In this document: positions 15,777 through 25,246 of the stretch, in pieces | Layout: each line of letters begins with the position of its first letter | How positions within the stretch are numbered: position 1 is the stretch's first letter | Source of the DNA: Lachnospiraceae bacterium | GTDB taxonomy: Bacteria > Bacillota > Clostridia > Lachnospirales > Lachnospiraceae | DNA: 64,000 nt | Reading direction: 5' to 3' | Assembly: GCA_900771995.1 (NCBI GenBank) | Contig: CAAGQC010000007.1 | Coordinates: forward strand, 4,252 to 68,251 | Notes under the pieces: generated by a model | Databases searched by the model: none | Told to the model about the DNA's origin: nothing | The model's input: only the letters and a program-made list of their open reading frames with translations | Made by a program: the position numbers and the translations under genes

Positions 15777-17636
15777 ATGGATGAAATGATGAGTGTCAAA
15801 GAAGCTGCAAAGCGTTGGAATGTAACAGAACGGCGGATTTCTGCTCTTTGCAAGGATGGCAAGATTCCGGGAGTCAGAAAAGAGGGCCGCTCCTGGTTGA
15901 TTCCTGCTGATGCCAAAAAGCCTGCAGACAATCGGATAAAGACAGGGGCTTATGTAAAAAAAGTGCGTTCTGCAAACCTTCCGCTACCCATTGGTGTCTC
16001 TGATTATCGTTTGGCTTGTTCAGAATATTACTACATTGATAAGACCATGATGATTAAGGACTTCCTTGACGAACGTCCCATGGTTTCCCTTTTTACCAGA
16101 CCCCGCCGGTTTGGCAAGACCCTGAATATGGATATGCTGCGTACCTTCTTTGAAAAAACCGATGAAGATACCTCTATCTATTTCAAAGATAAGAAAATTT
16201 GGGCCTGCGGCAAGAAGTATCGGGATTATCAAGGCAAGTATCCGGTCATTTTTGTGACTTTCAAGGACATTAAGTTTGACACCTGGGAAAAAACTTTCGA
16301 TGCAATCAAGAACGTGTTTGCAAAGGAGGCCAGACGACACAGCGAGCTGCAAACCAGCGACAAATGTGATATTTACAGCAAAAATGCCTTCAGCAATTTG
16401 CTGAGTGGGAATGTGAGTGAAGTTGAATTAACTCAGGCGTTACAGGATCTCTCCATGATGCTTCATCAACATTACGACATTGCTCCCATCATTATCATTG
16501 ATGAGTATGACATACCCATTCATCAGGGATATATGAAGGGATATTACGATCAAGTCATACTCTTCATGCGAAATCTGTTTTCCGGCGGTTTGAAGGATAA
16601 CAGGCATCTGTCCTTTGGATTCCTGACCGGCATCCTGCGTGTGGCAAAGGAAAGCATTTTCAGCGGTCTGAACAACCTGACCATCAACTCCGTGCTGGAC
16701 CAAAAATACAGTGCTTACTTTGGATTTACCTCTGATGAAGTCAGAGAAATGGCGGCGTACTACGGTGTACCTGAGAAATATGATGACATCTGCCAGTGGT
16801 ATGATGGCTATTGCTTCGGCAGAACCGAGATTTTCAATCCCTGGTCTGTCATCAATTATTTCAATAATGGGTGCGAACCAAGAGCCTACTGGCAATCTAC
16901 CGGCAGCAACGACATTATCGGCGAAGTCATATCCCAGGCCGACGAGGAAATCTACACTAAGCTGACATCTTTAGTCAACGGAGAAACCTTCACCACCTAC
17001 ATTGACACGGGCGTTATCTATCCGCAGATCAAGAATAACCCCTCTACCATTTACAGCTTTCTTTTGGTAACAGGTTATCTGAAGGTGCTGAAAACCACAC
17101 CGTCCTTTAACGGAGATTTTATGTGTGAGGTTGCCTTACCCAACAAGGAAATCTCACTGGTATATCACAAGGAAATCCTGCAACAGCTGGACAACATCAT
17201 TTCTCAGGCAACCGCTATTTCCATTCAGGAAGCGATTTTCTCGGGAGATAACAGGAAACTGCAGGTAATGATTCAAACCCTGCTCACCCAGTCCATCAGC
17301 TCTTTTGACACCGCAGGGGAGAACTTCTACCACGGCTTTGTTCTCGGTCTGTGCGCTTTGCTTGGGGACTTCTACATCACCTCCAACCGGGAATCCGGGG
17401 ATGGTAGATACGATATTCAATTAAGGCCCAAGAAGCACCATCTTCCCGGCATACTGATTGAGTTAAAGGCCGAAAAGAGCTGCAGCCATGAAGCCCTGAA
17501 AAAGCTCTCGAAGACAGCTTTGCAGCAGATCAATGATAAAAAATACGACACAAACATGATTTCCGAAGGTGTCCAGACCATTTATAAATACGGCGTCGCT
17601 TTTAGCGGAAAAAATGTCGAGGTTTCTGTAGGATAA
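15777..17636 (+). CDS. HTH-fused AAA-ATPase-like / PD-(D/E)XK nuclease-superfamily protein
   Basis: A 619-aa protein. Residues 1-45 form a MerR/excisionase-like HTH (SVKEAAKRWNVTERRISALC). Residues about 68-300 form the AAA-ATPase_like domain (PLPIGVSDYRLACSEYYYID, P-loop-like RPRRFGKT near 108-115, Walker B IIIIDEYDIP near 238-247). A PDDEXK_9-like region near 540-575 has GDGRYDIQL and GILIELKAE, giving D, E and K of a nuclease core. Such ATPases are common in gut Firmicutes and Bacteroidetes with unknown function; the HTH fusion is less usual. It has its own promoter and sits between a transposase scrap and a gutted GH127 gene, suggesting acquisition by transfer. Confidence 0.85.
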   Translation: MDEMMSVKEAAKRWNVTERRISALCKDGKIPGVRKEGRSWLIPADAKKPADNRIKTGAYVKKVRSANLPLPIGVSDYRLACSEYYYIDKTMMIKDFLDERPMVSLFTRPRRFGKTLNMDMLRTFFEKTDEDTSIYFKDKKIWACGKKYRDYQGKYPVIFVTFKDIKFDTWEKTFDAIKNVFAKEARRHSELQTSDKCDIYSKNAFSNLLSGNVSEVELTQALQDLSMMLHQHYDIAPIIIIDEYDIPIHQGYMKGYYDQVILFMRNLFSGGLKDNRHLSFGFLTGILRVAKESIFSGLNNLTINSVLDQKYSAYFGFTSDEVREMAAYYGVPEKYDDICQWYDGYCFGRTEIFNPWSVINYFNNGCEPRAYWQSTGSNDIIGEVISQADEEIYTKLTSLVNGETFTTYIDTGVIYPQIKNNPSTIYSFLLVTGYLKVLKTTPSFNGDFMCEVALPNKEISLVYHKEILQQLDNIISQATAISIQEAIFSGDNRKLQVMIQTLLTQSISSFDTAGENFYHGFVLGLCALLGDFYITSNRESGDGRYDIQLRPKKHHLPGILIELKAEKSCSHEALKKLSKTALQQINDKKYDTNMISEGVQTIYKYGVAFSGKNVEVSVG

Positions 17637-17656
17637 AATATTGCGTACCAAAACAC

Positions 17657-18055
17657 CGGCAGACGGAGAAAAACCAACTGCAGGTATCCTATTATAAAGC
17701 AATCGGAAAAGACAAACTGCTGAAAGCCGCAGAGCGCTTCGCCGACTATGTAGCAGACCACTTTGGCACCGCCGAGGGAAAATGTAAAGGGTATTCAGGC
17801 CATGAATTACTGGTGGATCCAGATATGCAGCCGGAGATCGTATCCGGTAAAATCTGTGAAACAAAAGTACCTGTGGTCGAGGTCAACGGATTCCGCAAAA
17901 AAGCAGCCTCCTCCACTGGGGAAAAGGCTGCCTCGCTTTATCGTACCTATGAAGCTCCTGTAAAAAACAGAGTAAGACTTCATTTCATTCCATATTATAC
18001 CTGGGCAAACCGTGGTGAAAACGAAATGCAGGTATGGACCCGCATATCGGATTAG
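17657..18055 (+). pseudogene. GH127 beta-L-arabinofuranosidase remnant with internal deletion
   Basis: One frame encodes about 50 residues typical of the GH127 N-terminal alpha/alpha barrel (YYKAIGKDKLLKAAERFADY, then FGTAEGKCKGYSGHE), joined in frame to the family C-terminus (LVDPDMQPE, PVVEVNGF, LYRTYEAP, FIPYYTWANRGENEMQVW). Roughly 500 central residues and the 5' end are gone. Its TAG stop overlaps the TAA stop of the convergent DUF2264 gene. GH127 enzymes remove beta-L-arabinofuranose; this one cannot be active. Confidence 0.8.
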
Positions 18056-19791
18056 ATGACTTCCGCATCCACTCTGGTGACGATTTCCTGGGTTCCCTTG
18101 CGGATGTGGTATTTCACTGCAGGGATCTTGGTCTTGGTGTAGAGCAGGTTGGTGTTGGGATCTACGGTGATCATGTGACCCACGGGCGGCTTGTCTTCCA
18201 TCTCGTTGGTCTGTGCATTTTCACCCGGTACCGCACTGACGGTGCAGCTGCAGAATTCGTTGCTGGCCTGGGCGGATGCGCCGTCCACCTTTTCTGCAAA
18301 ACCGATCTCTTCAAAATCGCCTCTGCTGACGGCAAATCCACAGTCGTATGCCACGCAGTCGATATCACTGGTGATCTTGTGCACTCTGGTGTGGCCGCCT
18401 GCATCCGGGGTGATGGTGGTCTCTACCGTGATGCCGGGATAGGGGCTCCATTTCGACCAGACTCCGGTCTCCGTGATCTTCGATGTCTCGCAGATCCGGC
18501 GCACATAGACATAACCGTCGATCCAGAACGCCAACATATTGTCTGGCGCATTCTCATGCAGTTCGTAGCAGGATTTCGCCACGCTGATGCTGAACCGGGT
18601 ATCGTAGGCGAATTTTCCGTATTTTGCCACGATCTGTCCATGTCCGTTGGGGCTGTAGACACCCGGTGCAAATGCCGTGGTGTGATTGCCGTAATGGTAG
18701 ACGAACAGGTCGGCGTATTTCTGGGGGCAGGCCGGTGTCAGCTTCGGCAGCGGCGCTTCTTCCGCGCTCCAGAAGGGATGATCGTCGGGAAGCAGTAAAA
18801 AGGCGAATACTTTCATGCCCCAGTAAGGAGAACCGGGAGCATTGTACCGCTCTGCCATGGTCAGATTCGGGTAACCGTAGCCGATGGTCAGCACATGATC
18901 TCTGTCGAAAATCGGACGTTTCAGCCAGGTGCGCAGATGTCTTGCGATCAGGCCCTTCATTACGGGAACTGGGAACGGCTCCAGTCCTGCCAGCAGGCAG
19001 ACACTGAAAAAGCTTACCTGAGAGAAACGATAGGTCAGGGATCTGCCGAAAGGAATAGCCTCGCCCTCTTCGTCGAACCAGTAGATGAACTGCTTTGCGA
19101 ATTCCATGGCTCTCGCCTTGTATTTTTTCGCCCGCTCCGGGTCATCTTTTTCCATTATTACCGCATAGATCAGGCTGTAGAAATGGATAGCGAAGGAGAT
19201 ATAATAGTCCTTCTGTCCGGAATCTCCGTCCTGATACCAGCCTTCACCCAGATAGAAGGTCTCCAGTCCTTCCAGATATTCCTCCAGCATCTCGGGGCTG
19301 TACCGGCGTCCTACCTTTTTCATGGCAATGTTTACCAGTACGGCGAACAGGATCCAGTTGCAGACCGGCAGGGGATGCTCATTGATCTTGTTTAAGTAGT
19401 TGCAGAGATTCTCTTTTTGCTCTTCCGTGAGGGGATCCCATACCACTTCGGGAGCAAACATGATGCCGTAGGAAATGGCCGCCATCTCTACGAATCGCTG
19501 GTCAAAGGAAGTGCACTCTCCCCAGTATTCCGGGTTCTTCTCATCGGTTCCGGCCGTCAGGCCCTTGCGATAGATTTCTTCGAATTCCGGCTCTTTTCCG
19601 CCACCCGCCCAGAAGGGCACCAGTCCCCATAAAGGACGGGAAAATGCTTCCATCCAGGTGGCACCGATGTCATAATGCGCCATGGTAACCCCCAGGGTCA
19701 GTCTTGCCTTTTCCTCACTGTAATAAGGCTTTAACGGCTCTAAGATAGATAACATACAGTCCTGAAAATCTTTTTTGGTATGTAAGTTCAT
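18052..19791 (-). CDS. DUF2264 family protein, predicted glycoside hydrolase
   Basis: A 579-aa cytosolic protein with the DUF2264 (PF10022) pattern: TMAHYDIGATWMEAFSRPLW near the N-terminus, GWYQDGDSGQKDYYISFAIH in the middle of an (alpha/alpha)6-type domain, and a beta-rich C-terminal third. Some members of this family are assigned to GH154, described for a beta-glucuronidase acting on arabinogalactan glycans; I recall this but cannot check it here. The start is one base after the GH88 stop, so translation is coupled. Its place beside GH88 supports a role on uronic-acid oligosaccharides. Confidence 0.85.
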   Translation of the reverse strand: MNLHTKKDFQDCMLSILEPLKPYYSEEKARLTLGVTMAHYDIGATWMEAFSRPLWGLVPFWAGGGKEPEFEEIYRKGLTAGTDEKNPEYWGECTSFDQRFVEMAAISYGIMFAPEVVWDPLTEEQKENLCNYLNKINEHPLPVCNWILFAVLVNIAMKKVGRRYSPEMLEEYLEGLETFYLGEGWYQDGDSGQKDYYISFAIHFYSLIYAVIMEKDDPERAKKYKARAMEFAKQFIYWFDEEGEAIPFGRSLTYRFSQVSFFSVCLLAGLEPFPVPVMKGLIARHLRTWLKRPIFDRDHVLTIGYGYPNLTMAERYNAPGSPYWGMKVFAFLLLPDDHPFWSAEEAPLPKLTPACPQKYADLFVYHYGNHTTAFAPGVYSPNGHGQIVAKYGKFAYDTRFSISVAKSCYELHENAPDNMLAFWIDGYVYVRRICETSKITETGVWSKWSPYPGITVETTITPDAGGHTRVHKITSDIDCVAYDCGFAVSRGDFEEIGFAEKVDGASAQASNEFCSCTVSAVPGENAQTNEMEDKPPVGHMITVDPNTNLLYTKTKIPAVKYHIRKGTQEIVTRVDAEVI

Positions 19792-19792
19792 T

Positions 19793-20965
19793 TTACCAGT
19801 ATTCCCTCCAGTCTTTTAACAGTCTGGTCAGTGCCTCCATGTAGAAGTAGTCTCCCCAGGAATTGCACTCGTCCACGCCGTAATGATTACAGGTATTATA
19901 AGGAGAATGGTTGGAGTAAGTGCTGTGCAGTACCAGGCCGTTGGATTCCTTGGGATCCTTTACGGCATAGCCCACATAGACAGACCGCATGATCTGTTTT
20001 GCCAGCGTAGTATAATGCTCTGCCTCTTCCGGCTCCAGATATTTTGCCATCTCCAGCATACCGCAGGCTGCGATGGAGGCGGAGGAAGAATCTCTCGGCT
20101 GGTCATCCCCATCGGTAAACTCCAGATCCCAGTAAGGTACCAGATCCTTCGGCAGATGTGCCAGGAAATATTCCGTTACATGGCGGAACAGGTCTATATA
20201 TTCTTTTCTTCCGGTATAACGGTAAGCCAGTGCCATACCGTAGACACCCCAGGCCTGGCCTCTCGCCCAGGCGGAACCGTCGCGGTAACCCTGACAGGTG
20301 GCGCCATGATCCGGCGCTCCCGTCTTCATATCGAAGAAGAAGGTATGCCAGGTGGAATAATCCTCCCGGATCACATTGGCTACTGCCGTATGAATGTGCT
20401 TCTCTGCAATGTCACGATACTTCGGATCCCCGGTCTCATCGGATGCCCAGTACAGCAAAGGCAGATTCAGCAGGCAGTCAATGATCAGGCAGTAATTCTC
20501 CGGGGCATCCATGGGCCCCCAGGCCTGAATGAATTCACCTATGGGATGATAGCGGGTGATGAGCTGGTCTGCTGCCTTGATGGCCGCTTCCCTGCCCTCC
20601 CTGCTGCCGATCAGCTTATAGGCTGCCACGCAGGAAGGGGAATACAGAAATCCCATATCATGATGGTCTACTTCGATCTTATTGTCAATACGGTCCAAAA
20701 AGCTCTTGACCTGAACCTCGCCCGCTTTTTTCAGGCGCTCGTCCTGTGAATATTCGTAAGCCAGCCAGATCTCTCCGGTCCAGAATCCGCAGGTCCAGTA
20801 ATTGTTCGGAATGGGCTGGTAAAAACCGTTCTCGCTGTAGGCCTTCTGGAACTGGTCGGTAAACTCCGGCAGATCCCGGATCACCTGCTCCGTGGAAAAC
20901 TGCAATGCCTCTCTGATCTCCGCATCTGTGATCTGCGGATATTTCTTTTCGTCAAATGTTATCAT
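19793..20965 (-). CDS. GH88 unsaturated glucuronyl hydrolase
   Basis: A 390-aa cytosolic enzyme hydrating and releasing the 4,5-unsaturated uronate that polysaccharide lyases leave at non-reducing ends. GH88 catalytic aspartates are in VDHHDMGFLYSPS (D103) and CLIIDCLLNLPLL (D163); GSAWARGQAWGVYG and RDSSSASIAACGML are further signatures. The ATG at 20965 is preferred over an upstream in-frame ATG by family length. It follows the sugar permease gene after a hairpin. The heparinase-like lyase in the divergent operon would produce its substrate. Confidence 0.93.
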   Translation of the reverse strand: MITFDEKKYPQITDAEIREALQFSTEQVIRDLPEFTDQFQKAYSENGFYQPIPNNYWTCGFWTGEIWLAYEYSQDERLKKAGEVQVKSFLDRIDNKIEVDHHDMGFLYSPSCVAAYKLIGSREGREAAIKAADQLITRYHPIGEFIQAWGPMDAPENYCLIIDCLLNLPLLYWASDETGDPKYRDIAEKHIHTAVANVIREDYSTWHTFFFDMKTGAPDHGATCQGYRDGSAWARGQAWGVYGMALAYRYTGRKEYIDLFRHVTEYFLAHLPKDLVPYWDLEFTDGDDQPRDSSSASIAACGMLEMAKYLEPEEAEHYTTLAKQIMRSVYVGYAVKDPKESNGLVLHSTYSNHSPYNTCNHYGVDECNSWGDYFYMEALTRLLKDWREYW

Positions 20966-20988
20966 AATTTTTCCCTTTTCTTTATTAT

Positions 20989-21022
20989 ACAAGCCTGTGA
21001 CATGGAACCGGCACAGGCTTGT
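20989..21022 (-). promoter_or_regulatory. intercistronic stem-loop between permease and GH88 genes
   Basis: ACAAGCCTGTG and CACAGGCTTGT form an 11-bp perfect stem. No T tract follows on the minus strand, so RNA stabilisation or processing is more likely than termination. Confidence 0.6.
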
Positions 21023-21041
21023 GAAAATACATTGTTATCCG

Positions 21042-21881
21042 TTATCCCTTCAGTCCCGTAGAAGCAACTCCTTCTACGAAGTATTTCTGCAATACCAGGA
21101 ATACGATCAGTACCGGGATCAATGACAATACTGATCCTGCCATGATCAGACCGTAATCGGAGGAATACTGGCTGATGAACATTTTTAATCCCAGCTGGAT
21201 GGTCTTCTTCTCCTGGCTCTTCAAGTAGATCAGGGGTCCCAGATAGTCGTTCCAGGTAGCCACGAAGGTGAAGATCGTCAGTGTGGACAGTGCCGGTTTC
21301 GACAGCGGCAGCATGATGCTGGCGTAGATCCGGTACTCACTCATACCGTCGATTCTGGCGGCTTCGCACAGATCGTCGGGAATGCCTTCATAGAACTGCT
21401 TCATCATAAATACACCGAAAGCGGAGAACGCCTGCAGGCAGATCATAGCCAACAGCTTATCATTCAGTCCCATTTTTCTCATCATAATGAACTGGGGCAC
21501 CATGTATACCTGCCAGGGCATTGCGATGGTCGCGATGTATGCCAGGAACAATCCGGTCTTATGACGGAAGTCCAGTTTTGCGAAGGAATATGCTGCAAAA
21601 CTACTGGTCAGTAACTGTAAGAAAGTAACGATCAAAGTTAAGTATACCGTATTTCCCACAAATCTGCCAAAAGGAATCTTCGTCCAGATGGTCAGGTAGT
21701 TATCCCACTTGGGGTTCGCCGGAATCCACACAAACGGATTCATCTGGAATACTTCTCTGTCGCTCTTGATGGATGCGGAAAGCATCCACAGGAAAGGAAT
21801 GATCATGACCACTGCGATCAGAATCAGAATCGCATATACGATCACTTTGCCTAAAACGGCTTTTTTATGTGCTGATTTCAT
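21042..21881 (-). CDS. sugar ABC transporter permease (MalG/UgpE type)
   Basis: A 279-aa permease with six predicted membrane segments, first at about residues 11-33. The EAA motif that docks the ATPase is EAARIDGMSEYRIYASIMLP at about 190-210. With the MalF-type permease and solute-binding protein it forms a CUT1 importer. No ATPase is encoded here, so a shared MsmX-like ATPase elsewhere is expected. The C-terminal EGVASTGLKG is typical. It lies 14 bases after the F5/8 protein gene. Confidence 0.95.
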   Translation of the reverse strand: MKSAHKKAVLGKVIVYAILILIAVVMIIPFLWMLSASIKSDREVFQMNPFVWIPANPKWDNYLTIWTKIPFGRFVGNTVYLTLIVTFLQLLTSSFAAYSFAKLDFRHKTGLFLAYIATIAMPWQVYMVPQFIMMRKMGLNDKLLAMICLQAFSAFGVFMMKQFYEGIPDDLCEAARIDGMSEYRIYASIMLPLSKPALSTLTIFTFVATWNDYLGPLIYLKSQEKKTIQLGLKMFISQYSSDYGLIMAGSVLSLIPVLIVFLVLQKYFVEGVASTGLKG

Positions 21882-21895
21882 AATCTGTGCGCCTC

Positions 21896-22687
21896 CTAAC
21901 GTTTTACCCTGCCGTACACTTCAATCTGACTCAGTGCCGGGAAGGGGGATGGATCTTCTGCTTTGATCAGGTTACAAAGCTCCAGCCAGGTAATCTCTTT
22001 CTCGGGGATTGGCAGTACATGTGCCCTGCTGCTCTTCTCCAGCGAGAACTCCTGCTCACTGCCATCGGAGAATCTTATGGTTACCTGCTGCCACCAGTTG
22101 TCATGGGGAAAATCGGATCTGGTGTACAACACGATCTTGTCTGCCAGTACCGGTCTGCCGAAGTCCAGCTTCATGGCTGCGTCATCCTGCATGTTGATAC
22201 CCCAGGATTCGTAGGGCCATTCTCCGTGGGAGCGGTTCGCCCGGACACCGTCGATGGCATTTTTCGCTGCGAATACGCTCTCGCCTCTGGTCTCCACATT
22301 GGCTGTGGCGTGCGGATAACAGGGGACATCCATATGCTGGTCTGCCGGATTTAGTGCCAGATTCCGGTAAGCTGTGATCTCATCTTCTCTTGCCACTTCC
22401 GCATAGAGATAATGCTTATTGCCGGAAAATACCTTGGGGGACATGCTGATCCTTTTTTCTCCGAAGGGAACATAATAGGATACGTTATCGGTTATGTATA
22501 CGAATGCATCTCCCAGTGCATCATCCACCTGTAAATGTACATGTATGTTTTTCTCGTCGGTCTCCAGTACGATCCGGTCACCCTCTTCATAGGTGTGGGT
22601 GCAGACCAGATCCACGAAGTCCTCACCGCTGCTGACGCAGATGGTGTTGCTGTCCTTATCGAGGACCTTCAAAGCCAAGATTGCCAT
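21896..22687 (-). CDS. cytosolic protein with F5/8 type C (discoidin-like) domain, inside the ABC operon
   Basis: This 263-aa protein has no signal peptide or membrane segment. The C-terminal half is an F5/8 type C-like carbohydrate-binding domain: NLALNPAD, VFAAKNAIDG, GINMQDDAAMKLDFGRPV, ADKIVLYTRSDFPHDNWWQQ, IRFSDGSEQEF and LSQIEVYG. The first 110 residues are beta-rich and contain a possible second sugar-binding module. Its ATG shares one base with the TAA stop of the permease gene, so translation is coupled. A cytosolic binding module between two permeases is unusual; it might sense or hold imported sugar. Confidence 0.8.
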   Translation of the reverse strand: MAILALKVLDKDSNTICVSSGEDFVDLVCTHTYEEGDRIVLETDEKNIHVHLQVDDALGDAFVYITDNVSYYVPFGEKRISMSPKVFSGNKHYLYAEVAREDEITAYRNLALNPADQHMDVPCYPHATANVETRGESVFAAKNAIDGVRANRSHGEWPYESWGINMQDDAAMKLDFGRPVLADKIVLYTRSDFPHDNWWQQVTIRFSDGSEQEFSLEKSSRAHVLPIPEKEITWLELCNLIKAEDPSPFPALSQIEVYGRVKR

Positions 22688-23586
22688 TATGCTTTCTCCC
22701 TCTTCGCCTGACCACGGAACTGGATGATCGTTACGAACAGTACCATCAGGAACAGTACCATTGCTACAGAACTGGAGTAGCCCAGATCCCAGTCGATAAA
22801 TGCTTTCTGATAGATGTAGTATACGAGAACGGTTGCGGATGTGGTCAACTCACCGCTTCCACCACCCGCCAGCATGATGGCGATATCGTACACCTTAAAA
22901 CAGTTGATGGTCAGCATGACTACTACGAAGAAAGTCGTGGAGGACAGCTGCGGCCAGGTCACATAGCGGAATTTCTGCCAGGTGTTTGCACCGTCCAGGC
23001 TGGCTGCTTCATACAGTTCGGAGGAAATACCCTGCAGGCCTGCCAGATAGATGACCATGTAATAACCCATGTATTTCCATACACTGAACAGGATCATGGA
23101 GAACAGTACCAGTCCGCCGGTGAACCACTGAGGAAGCTGATCCTGCGGTACGTTGAATACATTTAACAGGATGTTGTTCACAGGTCCCTTGGAGGGGTGG
23201 AACAGCATTTTCCATACTGCGGTGATTGCTACCAGAGATGCTACATATGGGAAAAAGGAAAGAGTTCTGAAAATGCCTCTTCCTATTACTTTCTGATTTA
23301 ACACGATAGCCAGTGCCAGAGATGCGATCATGGTCAGAGGCACGGTACCGATACAATAGATAATGGTATTTTTAAATGCTGCGATAAAGAAGGTGTCTTT
23401 CCACAGTCTTGTAAAATTGCTGAGGCCCGCCCACTGGATCGGGTTACTTCCGTCCCATTTCATAAAAGCAAGGGCAAAGGCAAAAATAATGGGGATCAGG
23501 GTAAATACGCAGAAACCGATAAAGTTAGGTGCAATAAAGGAGTAGGCCACCAGATCTCTTTTGGTTTGACGGCTTAATTTCCGCAT
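22687..23586 (-). CDS. sugar ABC transporter permease (MalF/UgpA type)
   Basis: A 299-aa permease, six membrane segments, with the EAA motif EAASLDGANTWQKFRYVTWP. The start at 23586 follows GGAGAA; an in-frame ATG further upstream has no site. Its stop overlaps the next start by one base. The gene is separated from the binding-protein gene by a hairpin that may lower permease expression relative to the abundant binding protein. Confidence 0.95.
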   Translation of the reverse strand: MRKLSRQTKRDLVAYSFIAPNFIGFCVFTLIPIIFAFALAFMKWDGSNPIQWAGLSNFTRLWKDTFFIAAFKNTIIYCIGTVPLTMIASLALAIVLNQKVIGRGIFRTLSFFPYVASLVAITAVWKMLFHPSKGPVNNILLNVFNVPQDQLPQWFTGGLVLFSMILFSVWKYMGYYMVIYLAGLQGISSELYEAASLDGANTWQKFRYVTWPQLSSTTFFVVVMLTINCFKVYDIAIMLAGGGSGELTTSATVLVYYIYQKAFIDWDLGYSSSVAMVLFLMVLFVTIIQFRGQAKREKA

Positions 23587-23643
23587 AACAATTCTCCTTT
23601 CAAACGCTTTTTGTGTCATCTTTTGCGTCTTTTTTGATAAGAA

Positions 23644-23665
23644 AGGGGCCGTAGGTACGACCCCT
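23644..23665 (-). promoter_or_regulatory. stem-loop after the solute-binding protein gene
   Basis: AGGGGTCGTA and TACGGCCCCT form a ten-pair stem (one G-T pair) around a minimal loop, followed by TTCTTATC. It is probably a leaky terminator or RNA-protecting hairpin. Confidence 0.6.
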
Positions 23666-23724
23666 CTGTCTTATTCAACATTCAACAAACATTCCATACT
23701 TTAACTTTATAAGAAAGATCTTAA

Positions 23725-25089
23725 TTACTGAGCCTGGATGTCAGCAACTGCCTTGTTCATTGCTTCGATACCTTCGTCAATGGTCATCTCACCGGTCATG
23801 ATACTTCCATGATAGGAATCCAGAACGGAGTTGATCTCAGATACGTTAGGAGCATAAGGAACTTCCAGGTACAGGTTGGATACAGTCAGAGCCTCTTTGC
23901 TGGCTTCGTCGGTAGGGAATCCTTCCAGGCCGGAGATCATATCTACTACTTCGTCAGTCATGATTGCAGGGAAGTTACCGCTGGAAGCCATAACTGCTGC
24001 ACCTTCTTCACCGCTTACCCACTTAACGAAATCCCAGGATGCATCGGGAGTATCACTTGCAGTGGCAACAGCCAGGCCAGTGATAGTACCCAGAGTAGAA
24101 CCTGCTTCTACGCCATCAGCATGAGGATACTTAACAATACCCCAGTTACCGCACAGGCTGGAATCATATTCGCCGGACTGTAAGTTGGTGATCATGGTTC
24201 CGATGAACCAGGAACCCATGTTCATCATAGCTACATCTCCACCGGAGAATGCTGCGGAATAGTGTAAGCCTTCGGTCTTCAGATCCGTGTACTTTCTGCA
24301 TACGCCATCAGCTTCCTGATTCAGAACCATTTCATAATAAGGCTTGAAGAAATCATAGTTACCATCCAGAATGGTGTGTTTACCGTCCAGAACACCGAAC
24401 AGCTGAACTGCACTTCTCCAGGTGTGATAATGAGCGCCGTATACCTGAGAACCGAAGGTGGTATCGGTCATCTCTCTTGCCAGAGCATCGTACTCTTCAA
24501 AGGTCATATCATTGGTAGGATAAGCAACGCCCTTAGCATCGAACAGATCCTTGTTGTAGAACAGTACCCAGAAGTCATTTCTGAAAGGCAGTTCATACAG
24601 GCTTCCGTCTACAGTTACCTGATCGGTAACACCTGCGTATTTGCTTAAATCTACGCCATCTTTGGAGATGTAGTCATCCAGAGCGAGGATGGAACCCTTC
24701 TGTACCAGAGTTGCATATCCAGGTACATCCTTGATGGTTACTACATCGAAATCAGATCCGCTACCGGAAAGCTCGGTGGCCAGAACGGTCATGTAATCGG
24801 TAGAACCAAGGTCAACCATCTCAATGGTTACACCGGGATGAGATGCTTCATATGCATCCTTAATGTCGCCCCAGTACTGTGTGGTCTCCTGATCCCAGAT
24901 AGCCCACTTTAAAGTAACTTCTTCTGCGGGTGCTGCTTCGGTGGAAGCTGCTGCAGCCTCGGTAGTTGCTGCTGCGGGTGCCTCACCGGTGGAAGCTGCT
25001 GTGCTGCCGTTGTCGGAGCTGCCGCATCCTGCAAGCATGGTAGTCATCATTGCTGCTGTCAGTACTAAACTTAATACTTTCTTTTTCAT
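23725..25089 (-). CDS. sugar ABC transporter solute-binding lipoprotein
   Basis: A 454-aa lipoprotein. The signal peptide MKKKVLSLVLTAAMMTTMLA is followed by lipobox Cys22 (LAGC), then a low-complexity A/E/T/S linker to about residue 60, then a family 1 binding protein fold (EEVTLKWAIWDQETTQYWGD). GGAGGG precedes ATG 25089; the frame is open further upstream but that part is AT-rich leader. It should deliver oligosaccharide to the two permeases. It is first gene of the operon divergent from yesM-yesN-type regulators. Confidence 0.95.
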   Translation of the reverse strand: MKKKVLSLVLTAAMMTTMLAGCGSSDNGSTAASTGEAPAAATTEAAAASTEAAPAEEVTLKWAIWDQETTQYWGDIKDAYEASHPGVTIEMVDLGSTDYMTVLATELSGSGSDFDVVTIKDVPGYATLVQKGSILALDDYISKDGVDLSKYAGVTDQVTVDGSLYELPFRNDFWVLFYNKDLFDAKGVAYPTNDMTFEEYDALAREMTDTTFGSQVYGAHYHTWRSAVQLFGVLDGKHTILDGNYDFFKPYYEMVLNQEADGVCRKYTDLKTEGLHYSAAFSGGDVAMMNMGSWFIGTMITNLQSGEYDSSLCGNWGIVKYPHADGVEAGSTLGTITGLAVATASDTPDASWDFVKWVSGEEGAAVMASSGNFPAIMTDEVVDMISGLEGFPTDEASKEALTVSNLYLEVPYAPNVSEINSVLDSYHGSIMTGEMTIDEGIEAMNKAVADIQAQ

Positions 25090-25246
25090 GTAAACCCTCC
25101 TGTTAATTTGATACTTCGTTGTGTGTCCCGGATCCGTTTTATCGGTTCCTTGACTGTAACTAAAGTATAACGAAAAAGGCCGGGACATGACATGGAAAAA
25201 TTTATAATAGTATTCACAATTTTTTATAATTTCTTTATATTTTTTC

